A DNA stretch of 8,623 bases, taken from positions 1 to 8,623 of the forward strand of contig JAEEIC010000181.1 of the NCBI GenBank assembly GCA_016281165.1, read 5' to 3'. Origin of the DNA: Bacillota bacterium (GTDB lineage: Bacteria > Bacillota > Clostridia > Peptostreptococcales > Anaerovoracaceae). A program made the position numbers and the translations under genes. Below, piece after piece: positions 1 to 5,595 of this stretch (position 1 is its first letter; each line of letters begins with the position of its first letter). Below the pieces are notes generated by a model. That model was not told the origin of the DNA. It did not search any database and worked only from the letters and a program-made list of their open reading frames with translations.

Positions 1-70
1 ATGAGCCGCCGAAAGGCGGCGATCGTTCGGCAAAGCGGCAGGCCTCACAGCGCGCAGAGAGGAAAATTCA
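1..70 (+). promoter_or_regulatory. Leader or intergenic segment upstream of gltX
   Basis: This short segment holds no recognisable promoter: it is GC-rich with no TATAAT-like hexamer. A TGA at 2-4 could be the stop codon of a gene lying before the window, but the window edge prevents confirmation. A strong hairpin follows at once (5-20). The sequence AGAGAGGA at 56-63 contains the AGGA Shine-Dalgarno core (60-63), seven bases before the gltX ATG at 71. The region is therefore probably a short intergenic gap within a longer operon, or the end of a promoter region that starts outside the window. Confidence 0.5.
5..20 (+). other. GAAA-capped hairpin before gltX
   Basis: GCCGCC at 5-10 and GGCGGC at 15-20 form a perfect six-base-pair, all-GC stem closed by the tetraloop GAAA (11-14), a GNRA-type loop known to be very stable in RNA. 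No run of T's follows, so it is not a standard intrinsic terminator. It lies just after a possible upstream stop codon (TGA 2-4) and about 50 bases before gltX. It may protect or process the mRNA, or be a terminator remnant. GCCGAA at 8-13 can instead pair with TTCGGC at 26-31, so two exclusive folds exist. Confidence 0.5.
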
Positions 71-1720
71 ATGGATCACGATAAGCTTGCCGAACTTCTG
101 TTTCGCGATATAACGAAAACGCCCGAGGATTACGAAAAGATATATCCTCCCAGAGACCTGCCCGAAGGGGCCATGGTCACCAGGATGGCTCCCAGCCCCA
201 CCGGCTTCATCCATCTGGGCAATCTCTACGGAGCCCTGGCCGACGAGCGCCTGGCCCATACCACCGGCGGAGTCTGTTTCCTCAGGATAGAGGACACCGA
301 CGAGAAGAGGGAGGTCGAGGGCGCCATCCCCGTGCTGCTCGACACACTGAGCTACTTCGGCATCGACTTCGACGAGGGCGCGAACAAGGAGGGCGAGAGC
401 GGCGCTTACGGGCCCTATACCCAGAGCAAAAGGGCCGACATCTATCAGGCCATGGTCAAGTACCTGGTCAGGCAGGGCAAGGCCTATCCCTGCTTCATGA
501 GCGAAGAGGAGATAGAGGCCATGCGCGAGGAGCAGAAGGCTGCCGGGCTCGATCCCGGCGTCTACGGCAAGTACGCCCGCCACAGGAATCTCTCCTATGA
601 AGAGGTGGAAGCCCGCGTAAAAGCCGGCGAGGAGTTCGTCATCAGGCTCAGGTCCGAGGGCGATCCCTCGAAGTATTTCACCGCCGCCGACGCCATCAGG
701 GGCACCATCTCGATGCCCGAGAACGTGCAGGACGTGGTCATACTCAAGAAGACCGGCCTTCCCACCTATCACTTCGCCCACGTGGTCGACGACCATCTGA
801 TGCGCACCACCCACGTGGTGAGGGGCGAGGAATGGATGGCCTCGGTGCCCATCCATGTGCAGCTCTTCGAGGCCATGGGCTGGCCCCTGCCCGTATTCTG
901 CCACAACACGGTGCTGATGAAGATAGACGAGGAGACGGGCCAGAAGCGCAAGCTCTCAAAGCGCAAGGACCCCGAGCTCTCGCTGGAATACTACAAGAAG
1001 CAGGGCTATTTCCCCGAGGCGGTGAGAGAGTACCTGATGATCATACTCAACTCCGATTACGAGGAGTGGCGCCTCGCCGATCCTCTGGCCGACTACCGCG
1101 ACTTCCCCTTCTCGCCGTCGAAGATGAGCGATTCGGGCACGCTCTTCGACCTGAACAAGCTCAACGACGTCTCAAAGGACGTGCTGGCCAGGAAGAGCGC
1201 CGCCGAGATATACGATTTCATGCTGGACTGGGCCGAAGAATACCATCCCGATCTCTTCAGGCTCTTCAGCGGGAAGAAGGATATGCTCCTCAGGGTCTTC
1301 GACATCGACAGGGGAGGGGAGAAGCCCAGAAAGGACCTCGTCTACGCCGAGCAGATCTTCGGGTTCATCAAATACTTCTTCGACGAGCATTTCGTCTATG
1401 AGAGCGAATGGCCCGCCGAGGTGAGCGCAGAGGACAGGCGCGAGATACTGAAGAGGTATATCGAAGGCTACGATCCCGCGGACGACAACAGCGCCTGGTT
1501 CGAGAAGATCAGGGCCATCACGGCGGACCTGGGCTACGCGGTAAAGCCCAAAGACTACAAGAAAAATCCCGGCATGTACAAGGGCCACGTCGGCCACGTC
1601 AGCGGGGTCATCAGGATAGCGATCACCGGCAGGGCCAATTCCCCCGATCTTTGGACCGTCCAGCAGATCATGGGCGAACAGGCGGTGCGCGCGAGGATAG
1701 AAAAGGCGATGGAGAATTGA
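71..1720 (+). CDS. gltX: Glutamyl-tRNA synthetase (glutamate--tRNA ligase)
   Basis: GltX charges tRNA-Glu with glutamate using ATP, in the cytoplasm. The class I synthetase signatures are clear: a HIGH-type motif, HLGN at residues 48-51, after the family sequence APSPTG (40-45), and a KMSKS-type motif, KLSKR at 294-298. The start is supported by AGGA at 60-63, seven bases upstream. At 549 residues it is longer than the usual 470-500. The N-terminal extension of about 34 residues before VTRMAPSPTG, and the overall style, match the long form I associate with Lachnospiraceae and related Clostridia. Only one cysteine (C141, in YPCF) lies where zinc-binding GluRS enzymes carry CxC, so the zinc site of the E. 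coli enzyme appears absent. The C-terminal part would be the anticodon-binding domain. murC follows after one base, suggesting co-transcription. Whether it also charges tRNA-Gln (with GatCAB correcting it) cannot be judged here. Confidence 0.95.
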   Translation: MDHDKLAELLFRDITKTPEDYEKIYPPRDLPEGAMVTRMAPSPTGFIHLGNLYGALADERLAHTTGGVCFLRIEDTDEKREVEGAIPVLLDTLSYFGIDFDEGANKEGESGAYGPYTQSKRADIYQAMVKYLVRQGKAYPCFMSEEEIEAMREEQKAAGLDPGVYGKYARHRNLSYEEVEARVKAGEEFVIRLRSEGDPSKYFTAADAIRGTISMPENVQDVVILKKTGLPTYHFAHVVDDHLMRTTHVVRGEEWMASVPIHVQLFEAMGWPLPVFCHNTVLMKIDEETGQKRKLSKRKDPELSLEYYKKQGYFPEAVREYLMIILNSDYEEWRLADPLADYRDFPFSPSKMSDSGTLFDLNKLNDVSKDVLARKSAAEIYDFMLDWAEEYHPDLFRLFSGKKDMLLRVFDIDRGGEKPRKDLVYAEQIFGFIKYFFDEHFVYESEWPAEVSAEDRREILKRYIEGYDPADDNSAWFEKIRAITADLGYAVKPKDYKKNPGMYKGHVGHVSGVIRIAITGRANSPDLWTVQQIMGEQAVRARIEKAMEN

Positions 1721-1721
1721 T

Positions 1722-3104
1722 ATGGATCTCAGAGATTTCAGACATGTACACTGCATAGGCGTGGGAGGCATAGGCCTTTCCGGCATAGCCTTCATCTTAA
1801 GGAGCAGGGGCTACAGGGTCTCCGGCTCCGACATCAAGGAGAGCACGGTCACCGAGCAGCTCAAGGCCGCCGGCGTCGACGTGCGCATCGGTCATGACGC
1901 CGCTAATCTGGGCGATACCGATCTGGTGGTCTTCTCCGCCGCCGTCTCCATGGAGAACCCCGAGATAGTCGAGGCAAAAAAGCGCGGCATCCCCGTGATC
2001 TCAAGGGCCGAGGCCCTGGGCTGCATAATGGCGGACTACAAGACCTCTCTCGCCATCTCGGGCACCCACGGCAAGACCACCACGACTTCGATGGTCTCGC
2101 TCATACTCGAGAACGCGAAGCTCTCCCCGACCATACTGGTGGGCGGCATACTGAGCGAGTTCAAGGGCAACGTCAAGGTCGGGCACAGCGAGTATTTCGT
2201 CACCGAGGCCTGCGAGTATATGGACAGCTTCCTTGAGCTGCGCCCCTGGGCCGAGATCATACTCAACATAGACTCGGACCATCTCGACTACTTCAAGGAT
2301 ATCAACCACATCGCCAGGTCCTTCTCGACCTTCGCCTCCGCCGTCCCCGAGAGCGGCGTGGTCTTCGCCTACGATTCCAATCCCTTCGTGAACTCGGTGG
2401 TGAGCGATCTCAAGTGCAGGGTCGTGAGCTTCGGCTTCAACGAGAGCAGCGATTTCTACGCGAAGAACATAAGCTTTAACGAGCAGGGCCACACCTCCTA
2501 CGACCTCTATACCCAGGACGGCTTCATACGCAAGATCCAGCTGGCTATACCGGGCGAGCACAACGTGGCCAACAGCCTCGCCGCCATCGCCGCCTGCACC
2601 AACCTGGGCGTGGACCTCGATACCATCACCGATACTCTCGAGAAGTTCACCGGCACCCAGAGGCGCTTCGACATCATCGGCAGGACCGGAGACGGAGTGG
2701 TCGTGGTCGACGATTACGCCCACCATCCGACCGAGATAAAGGCGACCCTGGCCGCCGCGCAGAACCTGCCCCACAACAGGGTCTGGTGCCTCTTCCAGCC
2801 CCATACCTATACCAGGACCAACGCCCTCTTCACCCAGTTCGCCGACGCCTTCGAGAACGCCGACGTGGTGATACTGGCCGAGATCTACGCCGCCAGGGAG
2901 AAGAACATCTACAAGCTCTCGTCGCGGTCCCTCATGAACGAGATCAAGTTCAGGCACCCCGGCAAGGACGTGCAGTTCATACCCGACTTCGAGGCCATGG
3001 CCTCCTTCGTCAGAGACAACGCCGACAGCGGCGACATCGTCATCACCATGGGCGCGGGCGACATCTACAAGGTCGGCGAGCTCATACTGGAAGGCCGGAA
3101 ATGA
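1722..3104 (+). CDS. murC: UDP-N-acetylmuramate--L-alanine ligase
   Basis: MurC adds L-alanine to UDP-N-acetylmuramic acid with ATP, the first amino acid step of the peptidoglycan stem peptide, in the cytoplasm. The 460-residue length is normal. All Mur ligase landmarks are present: the N-terminal nucleotide-sugar binding loop IGVGGIGLSG near residues 6-15, the ATP P-loop GTHGKT at 114-119 followed by TTT, and DDYAHHP at 330-336 in the C-terminal part, with TGTQRRF shortly before it. Glycine and HHP residues in these motifs are intact, so the enzyme should be active. The start codon lies one base after the gltX stop, with GGAG (1711-1714) inside the end of gltX as a ribosome binding site seven bases upstream. 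Its stop overlaps the purR start (ATGA). No other cell-wall gene is in view, so murC appears isolated from a division and cell-wall cluster. Confidence 0.97.
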   Translation: MDLRDFRHVHCIGVGGIGLSGIAFILRSRGYRVSGSDIKESTVTEQLKAAGVDVRIGHDAANLGDTDLVVFSAAVSMENPEIVEAKKRGIPVISRAEALGCIMADYKTSLAISGTHGKTTTTSMVSLILENAKLSPTILVGGILSEFKGNVKVGHSEYFVTEACEYMDSFLELRPWAEIILNIDSDHLDYFKDINHIARSFSTFASAVPESGVVFAYDSNPFVNSVVSDLKCRVVSFGFNESSDFYAKNISFNEQGHTSYDLYTQDGFIRKIQLAIPGEHNVANSLAAIAACTNLGVDLDTITDTLEKFTGTQRRFDIIGRTGDGVVVVDDYAHHPTEIKATLAAAQNLPHNRVWCLFQPHTYTRTNALFTQFADAFENADVVILAEIYAAREKNIYKLSSRSLMNEIKFRHPGKDVQFIPDFEAMASFVRDNADSGDIVITMGAGDIYKVGELILEGRK

Positions 3105-3922
3105 AGAAGATAGAAAGAGTCTGCGCCATCACCCACATACTGACCGAGCATCCCAACCGGGACTATTCCCTGGGGAGCTTCGCCGAGTCCTTCGGCTGCG
3201 CCAGATCGAGCATCAGCGAGGATATCAAGCTGATCAAGAAGGCCATGGAGGAGGGCGGACTGGGCTATCTTGAGACCAGCGCCGGGGTCAAGGGCGGAGT
3301 GCGCTATGTCCCGTTCATAAGCGACGCCGAGGCGGCGAAGGTCCTGAACGAGCTCAAGGAAGCCTTCGAGGAACCGGACCGGGTCCTGGGCAGCGGCTTC
3401 CTCTACACCTCCGACATACTCTTCAGCCCGCGGCTGGCCAAGGGAGCGGCCAGGATATTCGCCAGGCGCTTCGCCGGGGCCGGGGCCGACATGGTGGTCA
3501 CCAAGGAGACCAAGGGCATAGGAGTCGCTCTGTTCACCGCGGAGCTCCTCGGCCTTCCCCTCGCGGTCCTGCGGCGCGGCAGCAGGGTCTCCGAAGGCTC
3601 GACCGTGAGCGTGAACTACGTCTCGGGCTCCACCGAGAGGATACAGCAGATGAGCCTCTCCAAGAGGGCTGTCAGATCCGGCAGCCGCTGCATCATCATC
3701 GACGACATCATGAGGGGCGGAGGGAGCGTCAAGGGCATAGAGGATATGCTGTCCGAGTTCGACGCCGCCGCCGTGGGCATCGGGGTCGTCGTGGTCGCCG
3801 GAGGGATGGGGGGCAAGAAGATAGGAGATTACCTCCCCCTGCTGCTCATGAGCGAGGACGAAGACAAAAAGCTGCGCATGGATATCAACCCCGAACTGCT
3901 GGCAAAACAGTTCAGGCCGTGA
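3101..3922 (+). CDS. purR: Purine operon repressor, Bacillus PurR type
   Basis: This is the Bacillota-type PurR, unrelated to the LacI-family PurR of E. coli. The family represses purine synthesis genes, and PRPP weakens its binding to DNA. The 273-residue protein has an N-terminal winged helix-turn-helix (about 1-75), with a recognition segment RSSISEDIKL at 35-44 very like that of B. subtilis, and a phosphoribosyltransferase-like domain (about 100-273). The PRPP-binding motif is IIIDDIMRGGG at 198-208, with acidic residues D201 and D202. The segment EGSTVSVNYVSGS also closely resembles the B. subtilis protein. The start at 3101 is chosen because homology begins there and GGAAGG (3089-3094) sits six bases upstream; the same frame is open further upstream, but only as an out-of-frame reading of murC. 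The start overlaps the murC stop by four bases, implying translational coupling. prs, encoding the maker of its ligand, follows. Confidence 0.93.
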   Translation: MKKIERVCAITHILTEHPNRDYSLGSFAESFGCARSSISEDIKLIKKAMEEGGLGYLETSAGVKGGVRYVPFISDAEAAKVLNELKEAFEEPDRVLGSGFLYTSDILFSPRLAKGAARIFARRFAGAGADMVVTKETKGIGVALFTAELLGLPLAVLRRGSRVSEGSTVSVNYVSGSTERIQQMSLSKRAVRSGSRCIIIDDIMRGGGSVKGIEDMLSEFDAAAVGIGVVVVAGGMGGKKIGDYLPLLLMSEDEDKKLRMDINPELLAKQFRP

Positions 3923-3928
3923 TATACT
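3899..3928 (+). promoter_or_regulatory. Possible sigma-70-type promoter for prs
   Basis: TATACT at 3923-3928 matches the -10 consensus TATAAT in five of six positions. CTGGCA at 3899-3904, 18 bases before it, matches the -35 consensus TTGACA in four of six. The -35 box lies in the last codons of purR and the -10 box directly after its stop. In this GC-rich window an AT-rich hexamer at a gene boundary stands out. Transcription would start near 3935, inside the hairpin described at 3932-3947. The spacing is one base over the optimum and the -35 is weak, so this is a candidate only. Confidence 0.4.
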
Positions 3929-3931
3929 TAC

Positions 3932-3947
3932 AGGGCCGAAAGGCCTT
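3932..3947 (+). other. GAAA-capped hairpin between purR and prs
   Basis: AGGGCC (3932-3937) pairs with GGCCTT (3942-3947) around the loop GAAA (3938-3941): four GC pairs, one G-T wobble and one A-T pair. The next bases are AAGCATG, with no T-run, so it is not a canonical intrinsic terminator. It shares the core CCGAAAGG with the hairpin at 5-20. It lies at or just before the start point expected from the nearby promoter candidate, so it may act as an inverted repeat in DNA, or as a stem in read-through mRNA from purR. Confidence 0.45.
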
Positions 3948-3974
3948 AAGCATGAAAAAGTGATCAACGGGAAC

Positions 3975-3982
3975 GGAAAGGA
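3975..3982 (+). promoter_or_regulatory. Ribosome binding site of prs
   Basis: GGAAAGGA lies nine bases before the prs ATG at 3992, in a purine-rich stretch running from about 3968 to 3989. It is the strongest such site at a gap between genes here and fixes the prs start. It suggests prs is translated independently of purR, unlike most other genes in the window. Confidence 0.7.
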
Positions 3983-3991
3983 AAAAAGGTC

Positions 3992-4963
3992 ATGAAAAAC
4001 GGAGTCTACACTGATTATAAACTGTTTGCCTGCAACGGCAATCCCGAGCTCGCCCGGGAGATATCCGCCATACTGGATAAGCCCCTGGGAGCGGCCAAAG
4101 TCACCCATTTCAGCGACGGAGAAGTCTTCGTGAGCCTGGGAGAATCGGTCCGCGGCGCTGACTGCTATATAATCCAGTCCACCTCCGAACCCGTGAACGA
4201 TAACCTCATGGAGCTCTGCATCATGATAGACGCCATGAAGAGAGCCTCCGCCGGGCGCATCAACGCCGTCATCCCCTATTTCGGCTACGCCCGCCAGGAC
4301 AGGATCTCCAAGCCCAGAGAACCGCTGACCGCCAAGCTCGTGGCTGATATCATCAGCGTCGCCGGCGCGGACAGGGTCATCACCATGGACCTGCACGCCG
4401 CCCAGATCCAGGGATACTTCAACATCCCCGTGGACCACATGATAGGCCAGCCGACCCTGGTCAAGTACTTCCAGCAGAAGGCTCCCAAGGACCTCGTCAT
4501 CGTCTCCCCCGACCACGGCAGCGTCAAGAGAGCCAGGTCGTTCGCGGCCGGCTTCAACGCCCCCATCGCCATCATCGACAAGCGCCGTCCCCAGGCCAAC
4601 GTCGCCGAGATCATGAACATAGTCGGAGACGTCAAGGGCAAGAACTGCATCCTGGTCGACGACATGGTCGATACCGCCGGCACCATCTGCAACGCCGCCG
4701 AGGCCCTGATCAAGGAGGGAGCGCTCTCTGTCAGCGCCTGCGCGACTCACGGCGTGCTCTCCGGTCCCGCCATCGAGAGGATAGAGAAGTCTCCCATCCA
4801 GGAGATCGTCTTCCTCAACACCATCCAGATCCCCGAGAAGAAGAGGATAGAAAAGCTCAAGGTCCTGTCCGTCGCCGGCCCCTTCGCCGAGACCATCCAC
4901 AGGGTCTTCGCCAACGAGCCTCTCAGCCCCCTCTTCGACGAGCTGGCCGCGGTCACCAAGTAG
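3992..4963 (+). CDS. prs: Ribose-phosphate pyrophosphokinase (PRPP synthase, class I)
   Basis: Prs transfers pyrophosphate from ATP to ribose 5-phosphate to make PRPP, the precursor for purines, pyrimidines, histidine, tryptophan and NAD. It acts in the cytoplasm, usually as a hexamer. The 323-residue length fits class I enzymes. Visible motifs, in order: FGYARQDR at 97-104, DLHAAQIQGYF at 133-143 containing the conserved catalytic-region histidine H135, the flexible-loop residues K197 and R199 within DKRRP (196-200), and the PRPP/ribose-phosphate loop DDMVDTAGT at 223-231. All are intact. The start has a strong GGAAAGGA site nine bases upstream. Position just after purR places the source of PRPP beside a repressor that senses PRPP. 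pth follows after two bases, so the two are likely co-translated. In B. subtilis glmU usually precedes prs; here it does not. Confidence 0.97.
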   Translation: MKNGVYTDYKLFACNGNPELAREISAILDKPLGAAKVTHFSDGEVFVSLGESVRGADCYIIQSTSEPVNDNLMELCIMIDAMKRASAGRINAVIPYFGYARQDRISKPREPLTAKLVADIISVAGADRVITMDLHAAQIQGYFNIPVDHMIGQPTLVKYFQQKAPKDLVIVSPDHGSVKRARSFAAGFNAPIAIIDKRRPQANVAEIMNIVGDVKGKNCILVDDMVDTAGTICNAAEALIKEGALSVSACATHGVLSGPAIERIEKSPIQEIVFLNTIQIPEKKRIEKLKVLSVAGPFAETIHRVFANEPLSPLFDELAAVTK

Positions 4964-4965
4964 AG

Positions 4966-5595
4966 ATGTATCTTATCTGCGGACTCGGCAATCCCGGAAG
5001 AGAATATGAGACCACCCGCCACAACATGGGCTTCCTCACCGTAGACGTGCTGGCCGAAAGGCTGGGCGTGAACGTGAGGCAGCTCAGGTTCAAGGCGCTG
5101 GTCGGGGAGGGCCGCGTAGGGAGCGAGAAGGTGCTCCTCATGAAGCCGCAGACCTTTATGAACCTCAGCGGCGAGGCGGTCAGGATGGCCATGGACTATT
5201 ACCGCCTCGATCCTTCACATCTGATGGTCATATACGACGACGCCGATCTGGCTGTCGGCTCCCTGAGGATAAGGCCCTCGGGAAGCTCCGGCAGCCACAA
5301 CGGCATGAAGTCGGTCATATACCAGCTGCAGGACCAGTCCTTCCCCCGCATACGCGTAGGCATAGGAAGCAGCGGGCCCATCCCCATGGAGCGCTACGTA
5401 CTGGGCCACTGGAGCGAAGAGGAGAGGCCCCTTCTGGCCGAAGCGGTGAGCAGGGCCGCCGAAGCCTGCGAGTGCTTCGTGAGCCGGGGGCTGGATACCG
5501 CCATGAACCGCTACAACACGAGGAAGGATCCCAAAAAGAAAAAGACCGCCGAAGATCCCCCCGCGGGCGAACAGGAAGCGAAGGATGATCGTTAA
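4966..5595 (+). CDS. pth: Peptidyl-tRNA hydrolase
   Basis: Pth cuts the ester bond of peptidyl-tRNAs that drop off ribosomes and so recycles tRNA, in the cytoplasm. The catalytic set known from the E. coli enzyme is present at nearly constant offset: N9 and H19 (in GLGNPGREYETTRHN), M65-N66 (FMNLSG), D91 (YDDAD) and H111-N112 (GSHNGMKS). The 209-residue length exceeds the usual 185-195 because of a charged C-terminal tail, from about residue 186, with a KKKK run and many D and E residues. That tail contains no recognisable domain. The start lies two bases after the prs stop, with no good Shine-Dalgarno sequence (only GTAGAG adjoining the ATG), so translation probably depends on ribosomes finishing prs. 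The last 11 bases overlap mfd. Neighbouring pth and mfd is a common arrangement in Bacillota. Confidence 0.96.
   Translation: MYLICGLGNPGREYETTRHNMGFLTVDVLAERLGVNVRQLRFKALVGEGRVGSEKVLLMKPQTFMNLSGEAVRMAMDYYRLDPSHLMVIYDDADLAVGSLRIRPSGSSGSHNGMKSVIYQLQDQSFPRIRVGIGSSGPIPMERYVLGHWSEEERPLLAEAVSRAAEACECFVSRGLDTAMNRYNTRKDPKKKKTAEDPPAGEQEAKDDR
5573..5587 (+). promoter_or_regulatory. Ribosome binding site and start of mfd inside pth
   Basis: AGGAAG at 5573-5578 lies six bases before the ATG at 5585-5587, all within the last codons of pth. Upstream in the same frame there is no ATG, GTG or TTG before the TGA at 5504-5506, so this is the only conventional start for mfd. The site supports coupled translation of pth and mfd. 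Confidence 0.75.

Noticed and set aside
8..31. GCCGAA/TTCGGC as a PurR box pair before gltX
   Set aside because: The half-sites are 12 bases apart, not the 16-17 bases known between the CGAA cores of paired PurR boxes, and flanking A/T-rich bases are missing.
1..84. A 27-residue open frame starting with ATG at base 1, ending inside gltX
   Set aside because: The ATG sits at the window edge with no visible ribosome binding site, the peptide is basic and unrecognised, and it contains the hairpin; it may be the end of an upstream frame or chance.
832..1401. A 189-codon open frame on the + strand inside gltX
   Set aside because: It is a shifted reading of gltX with no family resemblance; gltX motifs run continuously through this stretch.
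2786..3100. A 105-codon upstream extension of purR in the same frame
   Set aside because: It is an out-of-frame reading of murC, very rich in Arg; PurR homology and a ribosome binding site both place the start at 3101.
3952..3963. Minimal frame ATG AAA AAG TGA before prs, as a possible leader peptide
   Set aside because: Three codons with no good ribosome binding site; expected by chance in an A-rich gap.
3065..4900. A 611-codon open frame on the minus strand across purR, the gap and most of prs
   Set aside because: Strong C/G bias at third positions removes stop codons from the opposite strand. The translation is low in complexity (rich in G, D, L, V), resembles no family I know, and overlaps two clear genes.
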